Source: a virus. From it: DNA of 39,612 nucleotides. The stretch covers positions 1 to 39,612 of IMG/VR virus record IMGVR_UViG_3300022933_000010; one strand, 5' to 3'. The notes under the pieces are model-generated. The model was given only the letters and a program-made list of their open reading frames with translations, was not told where the DNA came from and made no database searches. Every line of letters starts with the position of its first letter. Position 1 is the stretch's first letter. Positions 31,470-39,318 of this stretch are shown piece by piece. A program made the translations under genes and the position numbers.

Positions 31470-31694
31470 ATGCAAATTAGACAACTAAAACCAGGTAATA
31501 TTAAATTTGATTTTTCTTGGAAAGAAAGACTTAAAATATTTTTTAAAGGAGAAGTTTTTTTAAATTTTGATACATCAAAAAGTTTTATTGACTCTTTTGT
31601 ACACACAATTATTACATTTAATACGAACCTTCCTGAAAAATATCAGAACAGATTAAGTGACGAAAACACTAAAATTGATTTAACTAAAGAATAA
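31470..31694 (+). CDS. Small protein closing the halogenase island operon (74 aa)
   Basis: Starts 13 bp after the previous stop with AAGG upstream. The product opens MQIRQLKPGNIKFDFSWKER and continues LKIFFKGEVFLNF, with a polar tail. The pattern of a short basic N-terminus plus WKERLKIFFKG suggests a membrane-surface helix. No family assigned. As the last gene in the operon it could be a partner, a carrier or a substrate; there is no evidence to choose. It ends exactly where the convergent gene ends. Confidence 0.6.
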   Translation: MQIRQLKPGNIKFDFSWKERLKIFFKGEVFLNFDTSKSFIDSFVHTIITFNTNLPEKYQNRLSDENTKIDLTKE

Positions 31695-32441
31695 TTATTT
31701 ATAACTTTTTCGGTTCCAGATTTTATTACTATAATAATTAAATTTTTCTGTAAGAAGACTACTAGAAACAGTAGGTTCTCCTTCTTCTATTTTCATTTTC
31801 CAACTCTCTCTTTTAAAAGGAATAATTTGACAATATGGAGTTCCTTTTTTAATAATAGAAAAATACTTTCCGTTTTTAACTTGTTTTAAAAGATAGTCTT
31901 TTTTTAAAATAAAAGGAAAGTTAATATATTCTTTATAAGCATCCGTATCTACTATACCACTAATGATTTCAAACCTATCATCAACTCTATTTATAGGTGG
32001 AGTAAATAAACAAGAATAGCCAGAAGGAGTATATATTTTCCAAGGGTTATGAAATTTCATACCAGGGAAATTAAAATTTTTTTTTAATTGTGGTGAACCT
32101 TCAAATTGACGAGGAGGGTGTATCTGACGTCCCATATTAGCGTTTATATTTATTTCACTAAACCTTGGGTCATTAGAAAAATCTTCAAAAGAAGATTTTA
32201 CATATATTTCTAATTTACCTTTCTCTACTTCAGTTATTTCAAGATAAAACTCTTGAGGTGTAGTTAGCATATACCCAGTGGTCATTGAATCTGCAAAAGG
32301 TTTACATCCTTTTATAGTGGTTCTGTTAGGGTGATGTTTAAGTTTTTTATACCAATCAGGTAAAAAATTATTAGAGAGTTGAGGTCTGTCTTCAAAATTT
32401 TTTAGATAAATGTCGGGAGCAACAAATTGAATATCTTTCAT
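31695..32441 (-). CDS. Phage conserved protein, DUF6065-like, facing the halogenase operon
   Basis: 248 residues. Recognisable blocks: LPDWYKKL (about 28-35), TIKGCKPFADSMTTGYML, FHNPWKIYTPSGYSCLFTPP, and GTPYCQIIPFKRESW near the end. I know this family from cyanophages and other marine phages, often near oxygenase genes, and it may be what is called DUF6065; function unknown. It lies on the minus strand with its 3' end abutting the halogenase operon, so it may belong to the same island rather than to the virion operon. Gene size is normal for the family. Confidence 0.7.
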   Translation of the reverse strand: MKDIQFVAPDIYLKNFEDRPQLSNNFLPDWYKKLKHHPNRTTIKGCKPFADSMTTGYMLTTPQEFYLEITEVEKGKLEIYVKSSFEDFSNDPRFSEININANMGRQIHPPRQFEGSPQLKKNFNFPGMKFHNPWKIYTPSGYSCLFTPPINRVDDRFEIISGIVDTDAYKEYINFPFILKKDYLLKQVKNGKYFSIIKKGTPYCQIIPFKRESWKMKIEEGEPTVSSSLLTEKFNYYSNKIWNRKSYK

Positions 32442-32460
32442 AAAGATATTAATATATCAT

Positions 32461-32919
32461 TTAATCACAAACTTGCAACATATGAAATACTTCTTCTCCA
32501 GGATTTAAATCAGAGGTGTATTTTGAACAATGTACTGAAAAAGTTTCATTTTCTGATAACATTGCATGGCTCAAAGCTGCACTTAAACGTGCTCTATAAG
32601 CTGCAAGTCTATCTCTCATAGTTGAGGTTTTAGTACCTTCTAAAAATTTATCAAAAGCATTTATTTCGTTTTCAAAATCTTGTTTAAATTCAAGTATAGA
32701 TCTAGTTGGTTGTTCTGTATCTACAAGAACAATATTGTCTTGAGTTAGACTTTCATCAAATCTTTTTGTTTGTGCAACTATTAAATCAAAATCAGATTGT
32801 GAAAAATTTTTTTTAACTAACGTCTCTCCAGAGTTGGCTACGATTGATTCTCCATCAGAATCATCTTTTGATATTCTCCAAATTTCATTTGTATTTCCTC
32901 TAAAATATATATTTGGCAT
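32461..32919 (-). CDS. Tail-region protein of unknown function (152 aa)
   Basis: Begins MPNIYFRGNTNEIWRISKDD, an N-terminal beta strand set, followed by helical stretches (FKQDFENEINAFDKFLEGTK; RLAAYRARLSAALSHAM). It ends in GEEVFHMLQVCD. Ten bp after the Gly-rich protein gene. It may be a fibre chaperone or tip protein. No family recognised. Confidence 0.6.
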   Translation of the reverse strand: MPNIYFRGNTNEIWRISKDDSDGESIVANSGETLVKKNFSQSDFDLIVAQTKRFDESLTQDNIVLVDTEQPTRSILEFKQDFENEINAFDKFLEGTKTSTMRDRLAAYRARLSAALSHAMLSENETFSVHCSKYTSDLNPGEEVFHMLQVCD

Positions 32920-32927
32920 CTTTTATC

Positions 32928-33623
32928 CTATGTTACCTGTTCGAAAATGTATATGTATCCATCCCCGCCATTTCCATTACTTGAAGCTCCACCACCACCT
33001 CTACCGCCTAAGGTAAATCGAGTTAAAGGTGCTTGAGGTCCATTACTTGTACCCGGTCCTGTACCACCTGATCCAGGTGAGGGAGGTGCAATGTTAGTTG
33101 TGTTAGCAAAATCTGATGTGCTATAATTAAATACATTAGGTGTATTTGTACTTCCAGCAGCAGGTCTTGGTTGATCGGGACTGTGAGGACTAGCTCCACC
33201 AGTACCACCTCCTGCATTTATTATATTACCAAAATTAGTTGTTCCACCGGCTTGCCCTTGACTTGGATTAGTTGCACCAGTACCGCCAGCACCAATTTGA
33301 ATCGCTGTTCCATTTAAAACTCCTGGAGCAACGTCTACTGCCCATACACCAAAAAATCCGTGACCGCCTGGTCTTCCTGTTGCGTTTTGGTTTGAGTTTC
33401 CTCCTCCGCCACCACCACCAGAAATTAACCCTGCTGCTTTTGTAGCGTTTTGGTCTATTGCTGAATAGCTGTAACTGTGAGAACCATATTTTAATTCTTT
33501 TGGTTGATAACCTTGTGCACCTGCTGATCCTGAAGCTGCAGAAAAAATTCTACCATCACCATCAACAGAAATTGTTGCTGATGTAAAACTACTTTTTCCT
33601 ACTGGCTTAATTATTTTTGGCAT
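32928..33623 (-). CDS. Glycine-rich tail-fibre/adhesin protein (231 aa)
   Basis: More than a quarter Gly by eye, with a run SGGGGGGGNSNQ, then repeated GAGGTG, GGGTGG, GSGGTGPG and GGRGGGGASSNGNGGDG. Polyglycine sandwiches of this sort form receptor-binding domains in phage adhesins (T4-type gp38 is the known example). N-terminal MPKIIKPVGKSSFTSATISV may attach it to the fibre. It is likely variable between strains and probably helps fix host range. Confidence 0.72.
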   Translation of the reverse strand: MPKIIKPVGKSSFTSATISVDGDGRIFSAASGSAGAQGYQPKELKYGSHSYSYSAIDQNATKAAGLISGGGGGGGNSNQNATGRPGGHGFFGVWAVDVAPGVLNGTAIQIGAGGTGATNPSQGQAGGTTNFGNIINAGGGTGGASPHSPDQPRPAAGSTNTPNVFNYSTSDFANTTNIAPPSPGSGGTGPGTSNGPQAPLTRFTLGGRGGGGASSNGNGGDGYIYIFEQVT

Positions 33624-33639
33624 TTAAATTATCCTCCTA

Positions 33640-33999
33640 TTAGTCTACCATTTCTACATAAGAAACATGAAAAGCTATGTCACTGGCAGCACCAGCTGTT
33701 ACAGCTATAAGATCTGTTTCATCTAAATAGATAGGTCTGCTAATTAAATCTAATGTTGAATCTGCAGGTACAGAAATTGTACTTGCGATTTTATAATAAG
33801 TTACACCATTGTCATCACTAATTTCTACTGTTACGTCTGCAGCATTAGCTCCGTCAATGTTTGCTAATAATATTGTGTCTATTCTTACTGCAGTTTCTGC
33901 AGGAACATCGATCATAGTAGTTCTGTTAGTATCCCCTAAACTACCCATAGCATTCTTAGGTGTGATCGTTGCTATATTTACTAAATTTGGTGTTGCCAT
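33640..33999 (-). CDS. Small beta-sandwich virion protein (119 aa)
   Basis: Opens MATPNLVNIATITPKNAMGS and continues with alternating beta residues: TAVRIDTILLANIDGANAAD, VTVEISDDNGVTYYKIAST and DLIAVTAGAASDIAFHVSY. It is a compact beta-rich minor virion protein as in 25151-25480. Family name unknown. Confidence 0.65.
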   Translation of the reverse strand: MATPNLVNIATITPKNAMGSLGDTNRTTMIDVPAETAVRIDTILLANIDGANAADVTVEISDDNGVTYYKIASTISVPADSTLDLISRPIYLDETDLIAVTAGAASDIAFHVSYVEMVD

Positions 34000-34018
34000 T
34001 TTTTATTCTCCTTTGATA

Positions 34019-34879
34019 TTAATACCCGAAAACCATGGAGAAGACAAGTCCTTTTCCATCCGTAGTTACAGTTTGTGTTGAACTTGATGTTGCATTAGTT
34101 ACTTTTGCTCTACCTGTACCATTTGGTGCTACAGTAATATCTCCATTAGCAGCATCTGTAATAGTAACAGTTCCAGAGTTTGTTCCGCTATTTGTATTTA
34201 AAACTAGATCTGCGGCGCCTCCAGTAGTAACAGTTAATGCTCCTGCTCCATTTGATGTAAGAGTAGCGGCTGCACCACTATCTCCAACTTTTACTGTATC
34301 TGCTGAAAGAACAACATCACCAGTTCCATTTGGTATAATATCAATATCTGCATTTGAAGTTGAAACAATATCGTTTCCATTAACATCTAAGTTTCCACCT
34401 AATTGTGGTGATGTATCTGCAGCTACACTTGATATACCAGTTCCAATTGATAGTGTATCTATATCAGGATTAGTTCCATCGTTTGCTGTTGCGAAAACAA
34501 TTTGATCACCTTTGTCTGTTGCTGAAAAAGTAAATGAATCTCCTGAACCAGAAGCATATTTAAATTGTACTGTGTATGCACCTGATGTTGTATTTCTTAA
34601 AAAATAAAAGTTTTGTACATCTAATGGAATTGTAACAATTTGATTTCCTGTAATTGTACCAGTGAACTCAACCATTCTGTGAGCTAAAACAGCACCAGTT
34701 GATCCATCAGAAACTGTTAATTCAGTTGTTTGTGCTCCACCTGCTATTGATTGTGCAGAGTATCCCCCTGAAATTTGTTCGAAAACTTGTAAATTAGTGT
34801 TAGTTTTTGTTCCCCAAGTTCCGGCATTTTCTCCGGTTGCTTGTAGTTCAACTCCTAAAGGTGTGTATGTTGATGCCAT
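34019..34879 (-). CDS. Tail-fibre protein (286 aa)
   Basis: Begins MASTYTPLGVELQATGENAG, then TWGTKTNTNLQVFEQISGGY, an opening found in many marine phage fibre proteins, followed by beta strands rich in Thr/Gly: QLGGNLDVNGNDIVSTSNA and repeated IDIIPNGTGDVVLS, ITVAPNGTGRAKV motifs. Likely a trimeric shaft or tip. Ends in FSMVFGY. Confidence 0.75.
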   Translation of the reverse strand: MASTYTPLGVELQATGENAGTWGTKTNTNLQVFEQISGGYSAQSIAGGAQTTELTVSDGSTGAVLAHRMVEFTGTITGNQIVTIPLDVQNFYFLRNTTSGAYTVQFKYASGSGDSFTFSATDKGDQIVFATANDGTNPDIDTLSIGTGISSVAADTSPQLGGNLDVNGNDIVSTSNADIDIIPNGTGDVVLSADTVKVGDSGAAATLTSNGAGALTVTTGGAADLVLNTNSGTNSGTVTITDAANGDITVAPNGTGRAKVTNATSSSTQTVTTDGKGLVFSMVFGY

Positions 34880-34891
34880 GTAATCTCCTAA

Positions 34892-35785
34892 TTATGCAAC
34901 GTCACTATAACTTGTATTTGATCCTGTTGCAACACTTGTATACGATGTATTTGAACCTGTGTCAACATCTTGATATGCCTGAATAAATAAGTCTCCGACA
35001 CTTATTGTTGCAGAAATTCCTGTTAACCCCATTACAACAGGAGGACTTAAACTTCCTACTGAAGCTGTTGCAGAAACTCCTGTTAATCCCATAACATCTG
35101 CAGGAGAAATAGATCCTACACTTACTGTTGCAGAAACTCCTGTTGGTAAAATAGTAGGGTTTGAAGTAACACCAACATCTCCAATAGCTGTTGTTCCAAC
35201 TCCTGCTGTAGATACTCCCATAACATCTGCAGGAGAAATAGATCCTACACTTACTGTTGCAGAAACTCCTGTTAGTCCCATTACATCAGCAACAGTAACT
35301 GATCCTAAATTTGTTGTTGCAGAAATTCCTGTTGGAGTCACAACTACGTTACCGATCATTGTAACTGATCCAATACTAGCTGTTGCAGAAACTCCTGTTA
35401 GTCCCATTACATCAGCAGTTGTTACAGAACCTAAAGATACAGTTGCAGATAAACTTTCAAGTATTACAGTTCCTTGAATACCCCAACCTTCGTTGTTGTT
35501 CCATTCACCTCGGCCCCAACCAGAACCTATTTCTGCATCTACTTCTACAGAACCAACAGCTGTTGTTGCAACACCTGCACTTGTTAAAACTACTGTAAAA
35601 GTTCCATCCCAACCATCTTCACCCCAAGCATCCGATCCCCATCCTGCTGTATTAAAAGCATCTATAGATCCGACTGATGTTGTTGTTGAAACTCCTGTTA
35701 ATATAACTGTTGCAAGATTAGATTGCCATGAATTTTCATTCCATGCTACTGAGGGATCATCTCCGCCCCAAATTGATGTAGCCAT
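34892..35785 (-). CDS. Repeat-rich tail or surface protein (297 aa)
   Basis: The N-terminal third has three Trp/Asp/Gly modules (IWGGDDPSVAWNENSW, GWGSDAWGEDGWDGT, GWGRGEWNNNEGWGI), each followed by a VSTTTSVGS-like unit. The rest is about ten imperfect units of G-V/I-S-A-T-x-S-x-G-S, spaced by SPADVMGLT and similar. The C-terminus ends with twin NTSYTSVATGS / NTSYSDVA motifs. Repeats suggest an elongated beta-solenoid or stacked fibre, changing length by recombination. No family recognised. Confidence 0.7.
   Translation of the reverse strand: MATSIWGGDDPSVAWNENSWQSNLATVILTGVSTTTSVGSIDAFNTAGWGSDAWGEDGWDGTFTVVLTSAGVATTAVGSVEVDAEIGSGWGRGEWNNNEGWGIQGTVILESLSATVSLGSVTTADVMGLTGVSATASIGSVTMIGNVVVTPTGISATTNLGSVTVADVMGLTGVSATVSVGSISPADVMGVSTAGVGTTAIGDVGVTSNPTILPTGVSATVSVGSISPADVMGLTGVSATASVGSLSPPVVMGLTGISATISVGDLFIQAYQDVDTGSNTSYTSVATGSNTSYSDVA
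35087..35273. repeat. 58-bp exact direct repeat inside the repeat-rich gene
   Basis: The 58 bp at 35087-35144 and 35216-35273 are identical, 129 bp apart, within weaker repeats that cover most of 34980-35700. A related block (GTTAGTCCCATTACATCAGC) recurs at about 35271 and 35397. Near-perfect DNA identity over synonymous positions points to recent duplication or gene conversion. Confidence 0.85.
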
Positions 35786-35798
35786 AAGGACTTCCTCC

Positions 35799-36236
35799 TT
35801 ACGCTATACGAATGATTGCGTTACTTGCGTCTGCTGTTGGAAATTGAATAGTGAAAGTTCCACTAGTTACAGTTTTATCACTACCAAAAGCGATAACTGC
35901 ACAAGCTTTATCAGAATTTGTGTCATTATAAATTAAAGCACCATTCGCTGTAAAAGATGCTGAAGTATAACTAACATCTGCAAAATCACATATCGCTGTA
36001 GTTCCTGAAGTTGTAGGAGTTACACTTGTAAGAGTTGCACCGCCTGCAGTATAAGCAGTTCCTGATGCATTTGTAATTTCATTTGTTGCACTATAAGCTG
36101 TTGTACTTGCACCTAGTGATGCTGAACTTGTATATAAAGCTATTTTAAAAGTGTTTCCACTTGTTGCTGTAAAATTGTGAGTACCTACTAAGATTTCTTG
36201 TTTGAAACTTGTACAAATTGCTGATGATATTGCCAT
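35799..36236 (-). CDS. Small Thr/Ala-rich virion protein (145 aa)
   Basis: Opens MAISSAICTSFKQEILVGTH, then TFKIALYTSSASLGASTTAY and many short beta strands, ending FTIQFPTADASNAIIRIA. I recognise this as a widely shared phage virion protein family (head-fibre or decoration type) in marine phages, though its exact role is not clear. Adjacent to the repeat-rich gene (13-bp gap). Confidence 0.72.
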   Translation of the reverse strand: MAISSAICTSFKQEILVGTHNFTATSGNTFKIALYTSSASLGASTTAYSATNEITNASGTAYTAGGATLTSVTPTTSGTTAICDFADVSYTSASFTANGALIYNDTNSDKACAVIAFGSDKTVTSGTFTIQFPTADASNAIIRIA

Positions 36237-36247
36237 AATTTATTCTC

Positions 36248-36955
36248 CTACGGGTTTGCTGATTTTACTGGTATACGAACAGCACCATCTGTGTAGTCAT
36301 CTCTTCGTCTTCTACCAACTTGCTCATTAGCAAACTTCTGTACCTCTTGTTTATACTTATTTTCATATAGTGTCAACATATCTATTGGACCTTTTAAAAA
36401 ACCATAAGTCTCTGATAAGCAACAATATAATAAACCATTTGGAAAGTTTAAGCTAATATAGTTAGTAGCATTACCAGACTCTAAAGTAGCTGGCATTTTG
36501 TTATAATGCACTCTGAATTTGTATGTTGAATCAGGGACCGGGGCAAGAAACATTCTTCCAGATGTAGTATCTGTATTACCTGTTGCTCCTCCATACATAG
36601 AATAGTATTTAGGTTTACCTCTTTTTGCAGATTCTGTTGATGATACATATTCTTGTAAATAAGTTACATCTTTTTTTTCTAACCAAGTATTAGCACCTGC
36701 TATAGAGGATGTTGAATCATAAACTTGAATACCTCTTATAAATAAAGCTCCTGCTGGAGCATTAATAGACTCTTGACCTGTTACTAAACTACCTGATTGT
36801 TGTTTTCTATCTGCATCAATAGGAACATCTCTCATTATTCTGTACTGAGAATTTAAAATTATATTTTCTAAAATAGCGGTTGTTAAAACATTTGAATCTG
36901 TTTCAGTATAATTTCTTATTTGTGTAACTAAATCTGAATAACTTAAACCAGCCAT
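36248..36955 (-). CDS. Head-tail adaptor-like protein (235 aa)
   Basis: Opens MAGLSYSDLVTQIRNYTETD; a helical N-terminal half (ILENIILNSQYRIMRDVPID) is followed by a beta portion and C-terminal helices (LYENKYKQEVQKFANEQVG, then RRRRDD). The Y-x-D-L-x-x-x-I-R-N-Y-T opening is typical of adaptor or connector proteins at the portal in podoviruses and related phages. Coupled by TAATG to the small gene upstream. Confidence 0.68.
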   Translation of the reverse strand: MAGLSYSDLVTQIRNYTETDSNVLTTAILENIILNSQYRIMRDVPIDADRKQQSGSLVTGQESINAPAGALFIRGIQVYDSTSSIAGANTWLEKKDVTYLQEYVSSTESAKRGKPKYYSMYGGATGNTDTTSGRMFLAPVPDSTYKFRVHYNKMPATLESGNATNYISLNFPNGLLYCCLSETYGFLKGPIDMLTLYENKYKQEVQKFANEQVGRRRRDDYTDGAVRIPVKSANP

Positions 36956-37086
36956 TATTTACTATCTCCTTTATATTTTGAACGTATCTTTTTTTGTTTT
37001 GCAGTTTCTTCATAAATTTCAAGATGAGGGTCTTGTCTCTCAGGTTTAAAAATATTTTTTATCCAATTCCAAATTTTATTTATCAT
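36955..37086 (-). CDS. Small basic virion-operon protein (43 aa)
   Basis: ATG at 37086 overlaps the upstream stop (ATGA) and TAA overlaps the next start (TAATG). The product opens MINKIWNWIKNIFKPERQD, amphipathic with Trp/Ile, and is then charged. Function unknown; coupling on both ends supports it. Confidence 0.68.
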   Translation of the reverse strand: MINKIWNWIKNIFKPERQDPHLEIYEETAKQKKIRSKYKGDSK

Positions 37087-37685
37087 GCGCTTATCGTTAC
37101 AGGCCCAACGGAACAACCGTAGCCTCCTCCTTTTATATTACCTGTTGTAGCAGTATCCGAGTTAACTGTAAAATAGAAAAAATTAGTTACTGAATAGTCT
37201 GTTGTATCTCTTAGATCATTTTTATACTTTCCTGTTGTAATAGCATATCCTGAACCCTGTCCTATTTGTGCACCAGTTATTCCATCAAAATTAGGAATAG
37301 TTGCATAAGCAAAAACAGGATTAGACTCTGTACCTGTACCAGGTGAAATTGTTGGTGGACCTCTAAATAAATAAGTCGTTCCATTTGTTAAACCGTGTCC
37401 AGGGGAAAAAACATTTATAATACCAGACCCTGCTTCATAAGTTTCAAAACCATTATTAGAAATCATTACAGTTGTAATAGGCTCTGTTCTATCTGGTCTT
37501 ACATTTAATAATGCAACACCGTCCCCACCTGTTGGTTTTGGTTCTAATTGTGGTTGTTTAGGTTCATACTCTGTATAATGAACAAAAGAACCGTTCCATT
37601 CTCTAACCATTTCTCTATATGGAAATTCAAGTCCTGATCTATCTGAAATAGCTTTTGAATGTTTTCCTGTTGCGTACTTAGACAT
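37083..37685 (-). CDS. Virion protein, head or tail joining (200 aa)
   Basis: The N-terminus MSKYATGKHSKAISDRSGLE, then FPYREMVREWNGSFVH, is a recognisable block of a phage virion family found next to the head-tail adaptor gene; the rest is beta-rich with Gly/Thr. ISDRSG could bind metal or be a structural turn. No name assigned. It is one base from the upstream gene. Confidence 0.68.
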   Translation of the reverse strand: MSKYATGKHSKAISDRSGLEFPYREMVREWNGSFVHYTEYEPKQPQLEPKPTGGDGVALLNVRPDRTEPITTVMISNNGFETYEAGSGIINVFSPGHGLTNGTTYLFRGPPTISPGTGTESNPVFAYATIPNFDGITGAQIGQGSGYAITTGKYKNDLRDTTDYSVTNFFYFTVNSDTATTGNIKGGGYGCSVGPVTISA

Positions 37686-38434
37686 TAAGTTCCTGGGTAA
37701 TAAGCTTTAGGTGTAATAAATGTACTCGAAGCTGAACCATCTTCTGCAAGTGCTCTTGATAATTCATCTTCATAATATAATTTCATTTGTTGTACTAATT
37801 GTGGTGCATATTTTTGTGCTAAATAAAAAGCTAAACCTGAAGTCATACAAGGAATAAATCTAAATGGAATATCTGTTGCATTTGTATAGTCTCCAACATC
37901 TTGAATTCTTTTTATGTAATAAAAATGCATATCTTTAGATGCATTAGTTGAATCAGGTGTAGGGTAAATACTAATACTAGTATAATCAATAAATCTTTGG
38001 ACCCAATATTGATTAGGTGTACCTTTAGAAAGTTTATTTGAAAAACCTGCATAAGCTGATCTATCAACTTTAGTCATAGGTGAATCAGATTGAGTTGTTT
38101 GTGTTCTATTAGCTCTTAATTGTGCTTCAAGGACATCGGATATTCCATAAATACCGTTTGGATTTGAAGTGGCACTTGTACCATCTGCAGCAGCTCTATA
38201 AAATTTATACTCAGCTTGTCCTTCGATTAAATCTAAACTTGTACTACCTATTTCCCAATAGTGAATACCTCTATTACCCCATTCTTGAAATAAGATATTA
38301 AGAGATCTTCTAGCTGATTTCATTTGATAACCAGCTACTGAATTTAATCCAATACGTTCAAAAGATTCTTCTATAATTTCATCAATAGAAAAAGTTTTGT
38401 CGAACGTTGTAGTTCCCGAAGTAGTATTAGCCAT
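37685..38434 (-). CDS. Head-tail adaptor or tail accessory protein, P22 gp4-like candidate (249 aa)
   Basis: Helical N-terminal third (FSIDEIIEESFERIGLNSVA, then GYQMKSARRSLNILFQEWGN) with a beta region (RGIHYWEIGSTSLDLIEGQA) and a C-terminal helix pair (SGLAFYLAQKYAPQLVQQMK). This order, with the IHYWEI block, fits tail accessory factor/head-completion proteins of P22-like podoviruses. The assignment is by pattern only. Confidence 0.7.
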   Translation of the reverse strand: MANTTSGTTTFDKTFSIDEIIEESFERIGLNSVAGYQMKSARRSLNILFQEWGNRGIHYWEIGSTSLDLIEGQAEYKFYRAAADGTSATSNPNGIYGISDVLEAQLRANRTQTTQSDSPMTKVDRSAYAGFSNKLSKGTPNQYWVQRFIDYTSISIYPTPDSTNASKDMHFYYIKRIQDVGDYTNATDIPFRFIPCMTSGLAFYLAQKYAPQLVQQMKLYYEDELSRALAEDGSASSTFITPKAYYPGT

Positions 38435-38442
38435 TTAAACTC

Positions 38443-38745
38443 CTAGCCAGTGTAGCCGATAGTAACTGAAGTAGTGTTAGTTAAATCTAAATATATTCCA
38501 GTTCTACATCTGATACCGCTTCCTGGAACATAAATGTCTAGTCCTTCAGTTCCGCAATTACCTTCGAATACTAAAGCACCTGAGTTATCTGTTCCATCAT
38601 ATAGTTTGATATTACTATTAGCCACTCCTTCAACTTGAATATAAGTTATTCTAGCTGGTCCAATATATGAACCTGAAGCGTCTGTTGCTCTACCAAATCT
38701 ACCGTCAGAAGTTCTTGTAGAAAACTGTTGGTCTGATGTTGCCAT
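38443..38745 (-). CDS. Small decoration or head-fibre protein (100 aa)
   Basis: Beta-rich: MATSDQQFSTRTSDGRFGRA, then ITYIQVEGVANSNIKLYDG and IYLDLTNTTSVTIGYTG. The pattern fits small virion surface proteins. It is preceded by a terminator-like hairpin at 38770, so expression may drop relative to the upstream gene. Confidence 0.62.
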   Translation of the reverse strand: MATSDQQFSTRTSDGRFGRATDASGSYIGPARITYIQVEGVANSNIKLYDGTDNSGALVFEGNCGTEGLDIYVPGSGIRCRTGIYLDLTNTTSVTIGYTG

Positions 38746-38769
38746 ATTTTATCTCCTTAAAATTAATAT

Positions 38770-38787
38770 GTGGGGCCGGAGCCCCAC
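38770..38787 (-). terminator. GC-rich hairpin, partial terminator candidate
   Basis: GTGGGGC (38770-38776) pairs with GCCCCAC (38781-38787) around CGGA, extended by one T-A pair, between genes at 38745 and 38800. On the minus strand it is followed by ATATTAATTTTAAGG, not a long T-run, so it would terminate only weakly, attenuating downstream virion genes or stabilising the upstream mRNA 3' end. Confidence 0.6.
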
Positions 38788-38799
38788 ACTAATTATTTA

Positions 38800-39318
38800 T
38801 TACGCGTCAGCGTAAGGTGTTACTATTGTACCTGATCCAAGCAGTAAAGAACTGTGGACTAAGTATGTAGCAGTATCAATCGCTGTAAAAGATACTACGC
38901 TACCAACGATTCCACCTTGTGTAGAACCATTCATAGTTATAACATCATTTGTTGCAGCTGGAATGAAAGCTTTTTTAGAACCGTCATCTACAGCTACCAT
39001 GATACCACCTTTAAATTTGTCAGTACCATCAGTTAAGATGTCCATATCAGTTGCAGCAGTTTCCACATAAAAATGAAAAGTTGCACCAATGTTGTTTAAG
39101 TTATTAACGTCATTATCACCTGCTGATGCGCCATTTGCATTTACATTGATTGAAGGTAAAGTAAATTTACCATCTGCATCATTTGTAAGTAAAATTTTGC
39201 CAGCGTGTGTAGCGACTGTTAATGTAGTGTCAGCTGTTAAGCTAACAGTCATACCAGGACCTGTATTTACAAAGCCATTTTTAGAAATGACCGGTCCTGA
39301 AAACGTAGTGTTTGCCAT
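38800..39318 (-). CDS. Head decoration or virion protein (172 aa)
   Basis: Opens MANTTFSGPVISKNGFVNTG, then PGMTVSLTADTTLTVATHAG, GKFTLPSINVNANGASAGDN, GGIMVAVDDGSKKAFIPAA and a Thr/Val-rich end. Beta-rich capsid decoration type, probably highly expressed: it has its own promoter-like signals (39408-39436) and a strong SD (AGGAG). Family name unknown. Confidence 0.68.
   Translation of the reverse strand: MANTTFSGPVISKNGFVNTGPGMTVSLTADTTLTVATHAGKILLTNDADGKFTLPSINVNANGASAGDNDVNNLNNIGATFHFYVETAATDMDILTDGTDKFKGGIMVAVDDGSKKAFIPAATNDVITMNGSTQGGIVGSVVSFTAIDTATYLVHSSLLLGSGTIVTPYADA

Noticed and set aside
32461-32919. Possible membership of the 152-aa gene in the halogenase island
   Set aside because: Its orientation and 8-bp spacing to the Gly-rich adhesin gene fit the tail operon better.
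34035-34505. 156-codon plus-strand frame
   Set aside because: Antisense shadow of the tail-fibre gene; Val/Pro/Thr-rich composition is the mirror of its codons. The same applies to other plus-strand frames within 17-25 kb and 33-39 kb.
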